Source: Desulfovibrionales bacterium (GTDB taxonomy: Bacteria > Desulfobacterota > QYQD01). Taken from it: a stretch of 64,000 bases of DNA. The notes under the pieces were generated by a model that saw nothing but the letters and a program-made list of their open reading frames with translations, was not told the DNA's origin and did not search any database. Both the position numbers and the translations under genes were made by a program. Where the stretch lies: contig JAQURM010000001.1 of assembly GCA_028715605.1 (NCBI GenBank), positions 1-64,000 on the forward strand, read 5' to 3'. Positions 18,306-26,535 of the stretch are shown in pieces. The stretch's first letter is position 1, and each line of letters opens with the position of its first letter.

Positions 18306-18939
18306 AAAGCCTTTCCTGATAAATGTATTTTTCTACTGCCGGGGGCGCCAGGAAACGAATGGAGTGTCCTTCTGCAACTGCCCGGCGGACAGCCGTAGAT
18401 GAGATGCCAAAGAGTGTTGTTTTCCTATAAAAGACAGAATATTGTCCGGTGAGGAGATATTCTTTCCTGTTATCATCATAAGTATAACCGGGGAAACACT
18501 GATCCAGAACCGCTTCTAGTTCTGCCTTGCTGTAACCCGGCCTGTCCACCACTACAAAATTAGCATAGGATGGGAGTTGCCTGTATTCCTTCCACGTGGG
18601 CAGTTCAACAAAGGCGTCCAGGCCGATGATAAAGTAAAATCCTGTACCTGGCTCAAATGCGGCATGAAGACGGCGTAAGGTCTCTATCGAATAGGAATGA
18701 CCCGGTATCTCCTTTTCGATATCCGAGACCACAAAATGGCCAACGCCATCTATGGCCAATTGAACCATCTTGATCCGGTGGGCAAACGAGGTTATCCTCC
18801 CGGCGGTCTTATGCGGAGGTGTGGCAGTAGGAAGGAAAAAAACCCTCTCTAAGGCCAGAGATTCATAGACCTCTTCTGCCACCCGCAGGTGGCCATAATG
18901 AATGGGGTCAAAGGCCCCTCCGAATATCCCGATCCGCAT
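18295..18939 (-). CDS. nadD: Nicotinate-nucleotide adenylyltransferase
   Basis: A 214-residue NMNAT-family enzyme making deamido-NAD from nicotinate mononucleotide and ATP. The nucleotidyl-transfer motif GGAFDPIHYGHL is at residues 7-18, and the second family motif appears as ISSTAVRRAV near residue 180. The ATG immediately follows the proA stop with no gap, and its 3' end overlaps rsfS by 11 bp. Confidence 0.97.
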   Translation of the reverse strand: MRIGIFGGAFDPIHYGHLRVAEEVYESLALERVFFLPTATPPHKTAGRITSFAHRIKMVQLAIDGVGHFVVSDIEKEIPGHSYSIETLRRLHAAFEPGTGFYFIIGLDAFVELPTWKEYRQLPSYANFVVVDRPGYSKAELEAVLDQCFPGYTYDDNRKEYLLTGQYSVFYRKTTLFGISSTAVRRAVAEGHSIRFLAPPAVEKYIYQERLYAK

Positions 18940-20196
18940 CTAGGTCCGAACCTGGCCATCTCCAAAGACAATGAATTTTGTGCCGGTCAACTCTTCCAGG
19001 CCCATCGGCCCAAAGGCATGCAGTTTAGAGGTGCTGATGCCTATTTCCGCCCCGAGACCCAACTGTCCGCCGTCGTTAAAGCGGGTCGAGGCGTTGACCA
19101 GAACTACGGAAGAATCTACATCGTTTAAAAACTTCCTGGCCCGGCCATAGTCCGAGGTTATTATGGCCTCGGTATGATTGGAGCCGTAACAGGCGATGTG
19201 CCGTATGGCCTCATCCATGCCCTTTACTACCCGGACGGCCAGTATCAAATCCAGGTACTCGGCCGGCCAATCCTCTTCCGTAGCAGGGACGGCCTGGGGC
19301 AATATCTTGCGGGTCTTTGGACAGCCGCGCAGCTCAACCCCGGCCCTGGCAAAGTCCCCGGCCATGGCCGGGAGAAAGTCCCGGGCTATTTTTTCATGGA
19401 CCAGCATGGTCTCCATGGCGTTACAAACCCCGGGCCTCTGCACCTTGGCATTGTAGCATACTCGTCTGGCTATTTCGATGTCCGCACTCTCATCCACAAA
19501 TATGTGACAGACGCCCTTGTAGTGTTTAAGCACCGGGATGCGGGAATTTTCAGCCACAAACCGAATAAGACTTTCACCGCCGCGTGGAATTATCAGATCA
19601 ATATGTTGTTCCAGCAGCAGCATCTCTTTTACGGCTTCCCGGTCGGTGACCGGTATTACCTGAATGGCCTCCCCGGGGACTTTAAAATTCCCCAGCGACT
19701 TCTGTAACACCCCGGCCAGGACCAGATTGGAATAAATAGCCTCCGAACCGCCCCGCAGCAGGATGGCATTTCCTGCCTTCAGGCAAAGCGCCGCCGCATC
19801 CACAGTAACGTTCGGTCTGGATTCATAGATCATACCGATTACGCCCAGGGGTATGCGCATCCGCCCCACCTGAAGTCCGTTGGGGCGCCTCCACATCCTG
19901 AGCACCTCCCCGACCGGGTCCGGCAAGGCGGCCACTTCCGCCAGGCCTTCGGCCATGGCCTTTATGACCTTGTTTGTTAAGGTCAGCCGGTCGATAAAGG
20001 CGGCGGAAAGCCCTTTTTTCTTTGCCGCCCGGAAGTCCTTTTCGTTGGCTTTTTGTATCTCTTTGGTTTGTTTTGCTAACTCCTCAGCCATAGAGAGAAG
20101 GATATTATTTTTGGTATCTGTGGGCAGCTTGGCCACCACCCGGCCGGCATCTCTGGCCGCCTTGGCCATATCCAGCATCAGTTTTCTGATATCCAA
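18940..20196 (-). CDS. proA: Gamma-glutamyl phosphate reductase
   Basis: A 418-residue aldehyde-dehydrogenase-fold enzyme that reduces gamma-glutamyl phosphate with NADPH, the second step of proline synthesis. The catalytic Cys lies in [32 protein letters not shown] is the family signature; length is normal. It follows proB after a 137-bp repeat-bearing spacer and abuts nadD. Confidence 0.97.
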   Translation of the reverse strand: MDIRKLMLDMAKAARDAGRVVAKLPTDTKNNILLSMAEELAKQTKEIQKANEKDFRAAKKKGLSAAFIDRLTLTNKVIKAMAEGLAEVAALPDPVGEVLRMWRRPNGLQVGRMRIPLGVIGMIYESRPNVTVDAAALCLKAGNAILLRGGSEAIYSNLVLAGVLQKSLGNFKVPGEAIQVIPVTDREAVKEMLLLEQHIDLIIPRGGESLIRFVAENSRIPVLKHYKGVCHIFVDESADIEIARRVCYNAKVQRPGVCNAMETMLVHEKIARDFLPAMAGDFARAGVELRGCPKTRKILPQAVPATEEDWPAEYLDLILAVRVVKGMDEAIRHIACYGSNHTEAIITSDYGRARKFLNDVDSSVVLVNASTRFNDGGQLGLGAEIGISTSKLHAFGPMGLEELTGTKFIVFGDGQVRT

Positions 20197-20333
20197 GGTA
20201 ACCTCTCCTTTCTATAAGCCATGAGCTATAAGCATGTTTGTTATCCGTTAACCGTTGTCCGACATTTTTTCGGTGAACGGTCAACAGTAAACCGGCTTCA
20301 TACTGATAGCTGAGTGCTGACAGCTGATCTATA
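20197..20333. repeat. Repeat-bearing spacer between proB and proA
   Basis: It carries CGTTGTCCG and TTTTTTCGGTGAACGG (ending 20280), shared in order with the spacer at 23281-23340, and AGCTGAGTGCTGACAGCTGAT debris. The operon is interrupted here by repeat sequence, so proA may be less tightly coupled to proB. Confidence 0.5.
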
Positions 20334-21494
20334 TCAGCTCTGCGGCAAAATAACCAGGTTATCCCGGTGTATAACCTCATCGTAGTCCTTGTGCCCTAAG
20401 ATAGCGGCAATTTCCTGGGTCTTATGCCCTTTAATCTTCTCAATCTCCGCAGAGGCATAATTTACCAGGCCGGCCGCAAAGGCCGTTCCGGTTTGATCCA
20501 CACAGTGGATCGGGGCCCCCACGTCAAAATTACCCTTAATCTCTGTAATTCCCGATGGCAGCAGACTCTTGCCGTTTACCGTGATAGCCTTTTTGGCCCC
20601 GTCATCGACTACTAGAATCCCCTTGGGGTTAAGGGTAAAGGCTATCCAGTACTTGCGGCTGGTCATCCTCTGCCCGTGCGGTTGGAAGAGGGTGCCATAG
20701 TCCTCACCGGCGAATATCTTTTCCAGAATGTAGGGGACCTTGCCATTGGCGATAATAGTTGGAATACCCTGGGACGATACCATCTTTGCGGCCTTAACCT
20801 TGCTGAGCATTCCCCCGCGTCCCATAGACCCGGGGATACCGCTGGCCATTTTTTCAATCTGTCCGGTAATATTTTCTACCAGAGACAACCTTCGGGCGCC
20901 GGGATTAATGCGTGGGTCTGAGTCATACAGGGCGTCTATATCTGTAAGGCAGATCAAAAGGTCTGCCTCTACTAAACTGGCGATCAGGGCAGCCAGCATA
21001 TCGTTATCACCAAATTTTATCTCCTCCACAGCCACCGTGTCATTCTCATTTATAATAGGAATTATACCCCAGTTCAGCAAAGTAAATATAGTATTTCTGG
21101 CGTTCAAGTACCTTCTCCGGCCGGATAAATCCTCTCGTGTCAACAGAATCTGCGCCACCTTTTCTCCATAGCGCTCAAAGGCCTCTTCATAGGCCAGGAT
21201 CAGACTACTCTGGCCGACTGCCGCTATAGCCTGCTTCTCAGGTATTGATCGGGGCGGCAGGAAAAGGCCGATCTTTTTCAGGCCGGAGGCGATAGCCCCG
21301 GAAGAGACCAGGACAATGTCGAATTGTTCCCGTTTAAAACGGGAAAGTTCCGCGCTAAGATTTTCGATAATCTCCCGGTTCAATCCCTCTTCAGCGGTGA
21401 GGACAGCGCTGCCTGCCTTAACTACTATACGCCGGGCCCCCTTTAAAATAGCAAGCCTGATCTGGCGAATATCCGTATCAGTCTTTTCTTTCAT
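20334..21494 (-). CDS. proB: Glutamate 5-kinase with PUA domain
   Basis: A 386-residue kinase making gamma-glutamyl phosphate, first step of proline synthesis. The amino-acid-kinase domain shows VVKAGSAVLT, LVSSGAIASGL, INENDTVA and KFGDNDMLAA; about residues 285-370 form the C-terminal PUA domain (ILVVDDGAKKAI). Feedback inhibition by proline is normal for the family. Its start lies inside the 3' end of obgE (17-bp overlap). Confidence 0.97.
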   Translation of the reverse strand: MKEKTDTDIRQIRLAILKGARRIVVKAGSAVLTAEEGLNREIIENLSAELSRFKREQFDIVLVSSGAIASGLKKIGLFLPPRSIPEKQAIAAVGQSSLILAYEEAFERYGEKVAQILLTREDLSGRRRYLNARNTIFTLLNWGIIPIINENDTVAVEEIKFGDNDMLAALIASLVEADLLICLTDIDALYDSDPRINPGARRLSLVENITGQIEKMASGIPGSMGRGGMLSKVKAAKMVSSQGIPTIIANGKVPYILEKIFAGEDYGTLFQPHGQRMTSRKYWIAFTLNPKGILVVDDGAKKAITVNGKSLLPSGITEIKGNFDVGAPIHCVDQTGTAFAAGLVNYASAEIEKIKGHKTQEIAAILGHKDYDEVIHRDNLVILPQS

Positions 21495-22494
21495 ATTCGT
21501 CTTGCTGTAGTCTTCTTGCCAGCGCCTCTTTCAATTCTTCTACTCCCTTACCGGTTGCAGCAGAGATAAAATAAACAGGGCATCCCTTCTCCAGAAAGGC
21601 CGCCTTGACGGCCTCAAGTTTATCATCTTCCATTATAAGGTCAATCTTATTTAAGGTTACCACCTGTGTTTTTTCGGCCAGGGCGGGCCCATACGCGCTT
21701 AACTCGGTGTTTATCTTCTGCCAGTTTTTAATGGTCTCCTCCGGACCAAGAGAGGCGTCGATAACATGCACCAACAGCCTGGTGCGTTCTATGTGGCGTA
21801 AGAAGCGCATACCAAGCCCCAACCCGGCATGGGCCCCCTCGATTAAACCGGGGATGTCGGCGACCACAAACGGATGATAGTCTTCGGGTTCGACCACACC
21901 CAGATTCGGTATAAGAGTAGTAAATGGATAATCCGCTATCTTGGGTTTAGCTGAGGTTAGTTTGGATAGAAGGGTGGATTTACCGGCGTTCGGCGCACCA
22001 ATAAGCCCTACATCGGCCAGGAGCTTGAGGTCGAGGATAATTTGCTTTTCTTCGCCAGGCTGACCGGGCTGTGCATATCTGGGGGCTTGCCGGGTCGGCG
22101 AGGCAAAACGGGCATTTCCTAAACCCCCGATACCGCCACGGGCAACAATAAACCGTTCGCCGTCTGCTGTCAGATCGGCAAGAATCTCTCCCGTTTGCAG
22201 TTCTCTGAGGATTGTCCCCACGGGGACATAAGCCAGGCAATCCGCACCGTTTTTCCCGTGCTTATTACTGCCTTTGCCATGTTCCCCTTTTTCTGCCTTG
22301 AAATGTTGCTGGAATTTAAAATCAAGAAGGCTGTGCAGCCTGTTTGTGGCTATAAAGACGACGTCGCCGCCCTTGCCGCCGTCACCGCCGTTTGGACCGC
22401 CTCTAGGGACATACTTCTCACGCCGAAAACTTACGCAACCGCGGCCTCCATCCCCTGCTTTGATGAAGATTCTAGCCTCATCGACAAATTTCAT
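21478..22494 (-). CDS. obgE: GTPase Obg/CgtA
   Basis: A 338-residue Obg GTPase for 50S subunit maturation and growth control. The Gly-rich Obg fold covers about 1-158 (GGRGCVSFRREKYVPRGGP), then the G domain with P-loop GAPNAGKSTLL, DIPGLIEGA (G3) and NKID (G4). There is no long C-terminal extension. The ATG follows the rpmA stop directly. Confidence 0.97.
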   Translation of the reverse strand: MKFVDEARIFIKAGDGGRGCVSFRREKYVPRGGPNGGDGGKGGDVVFIATNRLHSLLDFKFQQHFKAEKGEHGKGSNKHGKNGADCLAYVPVGTILRELQTGEILADLTADGERFIVARGGIGGLGNARFASPTRQAPRYAQPGQPGEEKQIILDLKLLADVGLIGAPNAGKSTLLSKLTSAKPKIADYPFTTLIPNLGVVEPEDYHPFVVADIPGLIEGAHAGLGLGMRFLRHIERTRLLVHVIDASLGPEETIKNWQKINTELSAYGPALAEKTQVVTLNKIDLIMEDDKLEAVKAAFLEKGCPVYFISAATGKGVEELKEALARRLQQDEYERKD

Positions 22495-22764
22495 TTAATG
22501 GGTGGTTTCTGGCAATGGATAGACGCTGACCTTTTTTTTAGTCTTGCCCAGCCGTTCAAAGGTCACCAGACCATCGATCAGGGCAAAAAGTGTATAGTCC
22601 TTGCCTGTGCCTACATTTTGTCCCGGATGGATCCTGGTGCCCAACTGGCGGACAATAATGTTGCCTGCCTTCACGACCTGACCGGCAAACCTTTTTACAC
22701 CGCGCCTCTGACCGGCGCTATCACGTCCATTCCTGGAGCTTCCCCCTGCCTTTTTGTGTGCCAT
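22495..22764 (-). CDS. rpmA: Ribosomal protein bL27
   Basis: An 89-residue protein starting [16 protein letters not shown], the canonical bL27 N-terminus that reaches the peptidyl-transferase centre. No N-terminal Firmicutes-type prepeptide is present. It lies 15 bp after rplU in the standard rplU-rpmA-obgE order. Confidence 0.98.
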   Translation of the reverse strand: MAHKKAGGSSRNGRDSAGQRRGVKRFAGQVVKAGNIIVRQLGTRIHPGQNVGTGKDYTLFALIDGLVTFERLGKTKKKVSVYPLPETTH

Positions 22765-22779
22765 TGTCTCTACTCCTGA

Positions 22780-23091
22780 TTAAAATTGAATATCTTCGAT
22801 CTTCAGGGCCGTATAAGGCTGACGATGCCCTTGTTTTTTGCTGTAACCCTTGCGGCGCTTCTTCTTAAAAACCATTATCTTGTCGGCCCTGGCCTGATCG
22901 ACGATCTTGCCCGTGACCTGTGCCCCGGCTACGGTTGGCTGTCCGATCTTTATATCACCTTCTTTAGCGACGAGAAGCACGTCCGAAAGGGTCACTGCAT
23001 CTCCTACATTCCCGGCCAACTTTTCTACACGCACGGTATCGCCGGAACTGACCTTGTATTGCTTACCGCCCGTTTTTATTACTGCGTACAT
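22780..23091 (-). CDS. rplU: Ribosomal protein bL21
   Basis: A 103-residue bL21 with MYAVIKTGGKQYKV at the start and KKRRKGYSKKQGHRQPYT near the end. It is the first gene of the minus-strand operon ending at gpmI. The RBS is GGAGG and the leader is about 58 nt from the promoter candidate at 23156-23183. Confidence 0.98.
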   Translation of the reverse strand: MYAVIKTGGKQYKVSSGDTVRVEKLAGNVGDAVTLSDVLLVAKEGDIKIGQPTVAGAQVTGKIVDQARADKIMVFKKKRRKGYSKKQGHRQPYTALKIEDIQF

Positions 23092-23155
23092 TAGCAGACC
23101 TCCAGTTACCTCGCAAAAGGTAAAATATGCCTCATACTTATACGAAGAGCGTTGA

Positions 23156-23183
23156 AATTTAACACGTTTTTATGTTGTGTCAA
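23156..23183 (-). promoter_or_regulatory. Promoter of the rplU operon
   Basis: On the minus strand TTGACA (23183-23178), a 16-bp spacer and TAAATT (23161-23156), four of six in the -10. It lies about 65 bp before rplU. Confidence 0.5.
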
Positions 23184-23218
23184 GAGAAAATCGGTCTGTG
23201 CAGCCCTGATGCATGAAA

Positions 23219-23258
23219 CCCCCTCACACTAACCCTCTCCCACCAGGGGAAAGGGGAT
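23219..23258. repeat. Dispersed repeat CCCCCTCACACTAACCCTC type
   Basis: The segment CCCTCTCCCACCAGGGGAAAGGGG is nearly self-complementary and belongs to a repeat very common between genes in environmental bacterial genomes. Confidence 0.55.
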
Positions 23259-23391
23259 TAATTGGGTGATATCATTTATTCGTCCAACGTTGTCCGTAAA
23301 AAGCACGAAAACGTCTTTTTCGGTGAACGGCTACTAATTCAGATATAGGCTAAAGGGATAGCATACGGGATTACCCATAGGGGTTATCAAT

Positions 23392-23419
23392 TTGACATAT
23401 AGATTATATCTATTACAGT
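23392..23419 (+). promoter_or_regulatory. Promoter candidate for the tRNA gene
   Basis: A perfect TTGACA (23392-23397), a 16-bp spacer and TACAGT (23414-23419, four of six). Transcription would start near 23426, about 20 nt before the mature tRNA 5' end. An AGAT-TAT-ATCT palindrome (23401-23411) sits in the spacer. Confidence 0.45.
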
Positions 23420-23444
23420 TGTGACAAAAAGCTGGCCGGGTTTC

Positions 23445-23537
23445 GGGGGCAATGGCGCCGGGCGCCCCACGGGCTGCAAACCCGTTGGCCTCATCTAAGA
23501 AATGAGGGGTGGGTTCGACCCCCACTTGCCCCCTCCA
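23445..23537 (+). tRNA. tRNA-Cys (GCA) with tRNA-Sec-like architecture
   Basis: A 93-nt tRNA with encoded CCA. Acceptor stem is 8 bp (GGGGGCAA, 23445-23452, with TTGCCCCC, 23526-23533). The D arm is GC-rich with a very short loop (GGCGC/GCGCC or GGCG/CGCC, 23454-23466). The anticodon stem ACGGG/CCCGT closes the loop CTGCAAA, anticodon GCA at 23476-23478, which reads Cys codons. A long variable arm has a 6-bp stem (CCTCAT/ATGAGG, 23489-23507) and 7-nt loop. The T stem is 5 bp (GTGGG/CCCAC) with loop TTCGACC. Discriminator base is T (U73), a CysRS identity element. The 8+5 stack and long extra arm are tRNA-Sec traits, but anticodon and U73 are those of tRNA-Cys. I recall a published survey reporting extra tRNA-Cys genes mimicking tRNA-Sec in deltaproteobacteria; this fits that class. 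Confidence 0.9.
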
Positions 23538-23563
23538 AAATATGTAATTATTGCGTTTTGGAG
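23533..23563. other. Hairpin overlapping the tRNA 3' CCA end
   Basis: CTCCAAAA (23533-23540), which includes the tRNA's terminal CCA, pairs perfectly with TTTTGGAG (23556-23563) over a 15-nt loop. In the primary transcript this could mask or present the 3' end for processing. It has no T-tract. Confidence 0.4.
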
Positions 23564-23596
23564 CCTCAAATCCACCGTCTAATTTGGATATCGAGA

Positions 23597-23750
23597 TTAA
23601 AATCAGCAGGTTATGGAGTATTCCTGATCACCAGCAAGATATTAGATGCAAGGCGCCGAGGAGCGCCTACTGAGGCGTATGGAGCAATACGCCGCAAGGA
23701 GGAGCGATCGAAGGCAACGCTGCAGATGATGCCTTGATGGTGGATCAGGG
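23597..23750. repeat. 154-bp structured dispersed repeat, copy B
   Basis: Same length and order as copy A at 10032-10185, with a handful of substitutions, for example GAGCGCCTACTGAGG where A has GAGCGACGACGGAGG. It ends 3 bp before the galT stop codon. Termini are imperfect inverted repeats and the centre GGCGTAT...ATACGCC is conserved. Confidence 0.85.
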
Positions 23751-23753
23751 GAG

Positions 23754-24761
23754 CTAGGCCTCGCGCAGGTACTGTGCGGCGTCCTCAGGGGGAACAATAT
23801 TGATGTAAATACTCGTGCCTATCTCAAATCCGGCCGGGGTGGTGAGCCGCGGCGTTATCTCCAAGTACCAGTGAAAAGTATCCAGTGTGTCTGTATCATT
23901 CGGCGAGGTAATAATCATGTAGTTGTAAGGTGGATTATTGAGGCAGCGGTGAAGGCGACCCAGAACATCTTTTAATATCGCAGAAAATTGTTCTACCTCG
24001 AAACGGCTCATCCTGGCAAAACAGGAACGATGGTTTTTGGGAAGAATCCAGGTTTCAAAGGGAGAGCGGGAGGCAAAAGGGGCAATAGCTGTAAAACTTC
24101 CGTTTTCGCAGATCACGCGCTCCTGCAAATTCGTTTCCGTGGCGATGATATCGCAATAGACGCATTTATCTCTGTACTCCCGGTATTGTGTCACGCCACG
24201 GACTTTACCCCACACCTTTTGCGGGATTATTGGGGTCGCCACTATCTGTGAATGGGGATGCGCCAATGAACAGCCCGCTGTCACCCCGTGATTCCTGAAG
24301 ACGAGAAAGTACTTAAGGCGGGTATCTTCGCGTAGCGCATTATAACGGTCAATATAAGACCACACTATGCGCTCGACCTGTTTGTCATCCATTGTGGCCA
24401 GGGATAGATTATGCTCCGGACATTCTATGACTACTTCATGGGCCCCCACCCCGTTCATATGATCATAAATATGATAGTTCTCTCTGTTTAAGTCTCCTTC
24501 GCTGATCAATGCCTGGTATTTATTGGGTGTCACTCTGAGCAGCCAGCCAGGGGAGTTCGGTCCAGAATTGACAGGACGATACGCCAGGACCTCCGGGGGT
24601 GTCTTGTCTTCATTTGCAGTGCAAAACGGGCAGCTCTTATCGTGTTCCGGTAGTTCTTCCAGGGCCTTCTTGGTATGAGCAAAGTCATGTGGCCTCTTGG
24701 CCCGTTCCTTGGATATGATAACCCATTCACGGGTTACTATGTCCTTGCGTAGCTCCGGCAT
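23754..24761 (-). CDS. galT: Galactose-1-phosphate uridylyltransferase
   Basis: A 335-residue HIT-superfamily transferase of the Leloir pathway, exchanging UMP between UDP-glucose and galactose-1-phosphate. The active-site motif HPHSQ is at 168-172 (the second His is the nucleophile). Zinc ligands are suggested by CPFC (44-47) and CVYC (about 197-200). The C-terminal GalT domain carries FHWYLEITPRLT. It stands alone, without galK or galE nearby. It may equally supply UDP-sugars for the polysaccharide locus; closely related ADP-glucose phosphorylases cannot be fully excluded. Confidence 0.88.
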   Translation of the reverse strand: MPELRKDIVTREWVIISKERAKRPHDFAHTKKALEELPEHDKSCPFCTANEDKTPPEVLAYRPVNSGPNSPGWLLRVTPNKYQALISEGDLNRENYHIYDHMNGVGAHEVVIECPEHNLSLATMDDKQVERIVWSYIDRYNALREDTRLKYFLVFRNHGVTAGCSLAHPHSQIVATPIIPQKVWGKVRGVTQYREYRDKCVYCDIIATETNLQERVICENGSFTAIAPFASRSPFETWILPKNHRSCFARMSRFEVEQFSAILKDVLGRLHRCLNNPPYNYMIITSPNDTDTLDTFHWYLEITPRLTTPAGFEIGTSIYINIVPPEDAAQYLREA

Positions 24762-25091
24762 CTCAGCGCTCCCTTATAACCAAAATGTTATCAACATCTG
24801 ATTTTTATTTTCGGCATAATGAAAATTTTTCGTAAATCAGCGGTTGACGGCTTTGTAAAAAGTCAATTTCTCACGCAAAAGCGCAAAGACCGCGAAGACA
24901 ACATATTGTTATCAAAGAAAAAACTTTGCGTCCTTGGCGGCTTTGCGTGATATTTTGGAATTTTTACGAGATCTTCAACGTTAGCGTCAGCTTTGAGCCT
25001 GAGCGCTGATAGTCGGCCCTTACTTTTTAATTGAAGATTTGCCGCCTTCATGTTAGTTTTGTACCCAAAAAGCGGGAAAGACAGATAAAAT
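24762..25091. other. Divergent promoter region galT/gatB with a repeat
   Basis: No gene seen. It includes an 80-bp inverted-repeat element (24871-24950) and GAGCCTGAGCGCTGATAG debris. Promoters for both genes must lie here but none stands out clearly. Confidence 0.5.
24871..24950. repeat. Inverted-repeat element of the TCACGCAAAGGCGC family, short form
   Basis: Starts TCACGCAAAAGCGCAAAG and ends CTTTGCGTGA; the two arms, separated by an AT-rich centre, are imperfect inverted repeats. The arms match those enclosing the GxxExxY gene at 32482-32926, so this is a short, gene-less relative. Confidence 0.6.
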
Positions 25092-26525
25092 ATGGTTGGA
25101 TTTGAATCGGTCATGGGCCTGGAGGTGCATGCCCAACTCCTGACCGATAGCAAGATTTTTTGTAATTGCTCCACGGCGTTCGGGGCCCCGCCCAATACCC
25201 ACACCTGCCCGGTGTGCCTGGGGATGCCCGGGGTTTTGCCGGTTCTGAATAAAAAAGTAGTTGACTACGCCATGAAAATGGCCCTGGCCACCCACTGCCG
25301 CGTGTCGCCCTTCAGCCGGTTTGCCCGCAAGAATTATTTTTATCCGGATCTCCCCAAGGGGTACCAGATCTCACAGTATGAGTTGCCCATTGCCGAACAT
25401 GGCTATACAGATATTGGCCTGAACGGCCACACCAAACGCATCGGCATCACCCGTATCCACATGGAAGAGGACGCCGGCAAGCTGATCCATGACGCTACCG
25501 CGCCAATAAGTTACGTGGACTTTAACCGGACTGGCGTGCCGCTTATTGAAATTGTCAGCGAGCCGGATATTCGCACCCCGGAGGAGGCGGTCGAATACCT
25601 GAAAATCTTACGCAACATCCTGCGTTATCTAGGTATATGTGACGGCAATATGGAAGAGGGCAGTTTCCGCTGTGATGCCAATGTGTCTATGCGACCGGAA
25701 GGCACGGAGACCTTCGGCACCAGGACGGAGATTAAGAATATGAATTCGTTCCGGCATGTACAAAAGGCGCTGGAATACGAGATTCGCCGCCAGACCGCCT
25801 TGCTCCTGGACGGGAAGACAGTGATACAGGAAACACGTCTCTGGGATACAACAAAAGGTATTACCGTTTCTATGCGCGGCAAAGAAGAGGCCCATGATTA
25901 CCGCTACTTTCCGGACCCGGATCTGGTGCCTCTGGTCATCGACGAAAAGTGGATCGAAGAAGTGCGTGCAGGCCTGCCGGAGCTCCCCGACGCCAAACAG
26001 CGCCGCTTCGTGGAAAAATATGGGCTGCCGGAGTATGACGCCGCAGTTCTCACGGTATCCAAATCCCTGGCCGACTATTTTGAAGACTGCGTGCGCCTCT
26101 ACCAAAAACCAAAGGCCATAAGCAACTGGGTGATGTCTGAGTTGCTGCGAGAGTTAAAACGTGACGAACGGGAGATAGAAGAATGTCCGGTGCCGCCCGG
26201 ACATCTGGCCGGAATGCTAAAGATGATGGATAACGGCGTCATCAGCGGCAAGATTGCAAAGACGGTCTTTGAAGAGATGTATGCAACGGGTAGGAATCCA
26301 GAGGTTATTGTCAAAGAAAAGGGCCTGGTCCAGGTTACAGATGCGGCCGAGATTGAGAAGGTGGTTGAAACCGTACTGGCGGCTCATCCGGAAGCGGTAG
26401 AGGATTATAAAAAAGGCAAGGTAAGGCTCCTCGGATTTTTCGTCGGGGAGGTAATGAAAAAGACCAAGGGCAAGGCCAATCCCGGGTTGGTAAATGAGCT
26501 GCTAACCGGGATGCTGCGCAAATAA
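25092..26525 (+). CDS. gatB: Asp-tRNA(Asn)/Glu-tRNA(Gln) amidotransferase subunit B
   Basis: A 477-residue GatB, the kinase/tRNA-binding subunit of the GatCAB complex that converts misacylated Glu-tRNA(Gln) or Asp-tRNA(Asn). Motifs: [17 protein letters not shown] (zinc site), [16 protein letters not shown], and [10 protein letters not shown]. The GatB tail with the YqeY-like helical part is complete to the C-terminus ([11 protein letters not shown]). gatA and gatC are not adjacent, so they must be elsewhere. mtnA follows after 10 bp. Confidence 0.97.
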   Translation: MVGFESVMGLEVHAQLLTDSKIFCNCSTAFGAPPNTHTCPVCLGMPGVLPVLNKKVVDYAMKMALATHCRVSPFSRFARKNYFYPDLPKGYQISQYELPIAEHGYTDIGLNGHTKRIGITRIHMEEDAGKLIHDATAPISYVDFNRTGVPLIEIVSEPDIRTPEEAVEYLKILRNILRYLGICDGNMEEGSFRCDANVSMRPEGTETFGTRTEIKNMNSFRHVQKALEYEIRRQTALLLDGKTVIQETRLWDTTKGITVSMRGKEEAHDYRYFPDPDLVPLVIDEKWIEEVRAGLPELPDAKQRRFVEKYGLPEYDAAVLTVSKSLADYFEDCVRLYQKPKAISNWVMSELLRELKRDEREIEECPVPPGHLAGMLKMMDNGVISGKIAKTVFEEMYATGRNPEVIVKEKGLVQVTDAAEIEKVVETVLAAHPEAVEDYKKGKVRLLGFFVGEVMKKTKGKANPGLVNELLTGMLRK

Positions 26526-26535
26526 AAGAGGGGAT

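Larger units (their letters stand above)
23092..23753. other. Intergenic region between rplU and galT
   Basis: It holds, in order, the rplU promoter, a C/G-rich dispersed repeat (23219-23258), the CGGTGAACGG repeat (23331-23340), a tRNA promoter candidate, the unusual tRNA gene (23445-23537), an adjoining hairpin and the second copy of the 154-bp repeat. No protein gene is seen. Confidence 0.7.

Noticed and set aside
23445-23537. Ordinary tRNA-Sec (selC)
   Set aside because: The anticodon loop is CTGCAAA (GCA), not CTTCAAA (UCA), and the discriminator is U, not G.
24871-24950. Inverted repeat as a terminator for a gene upstream
   Set aside because: galT and gatB diverge here, so no transcript ends at this point; arms match the GxxExxY cassette family.
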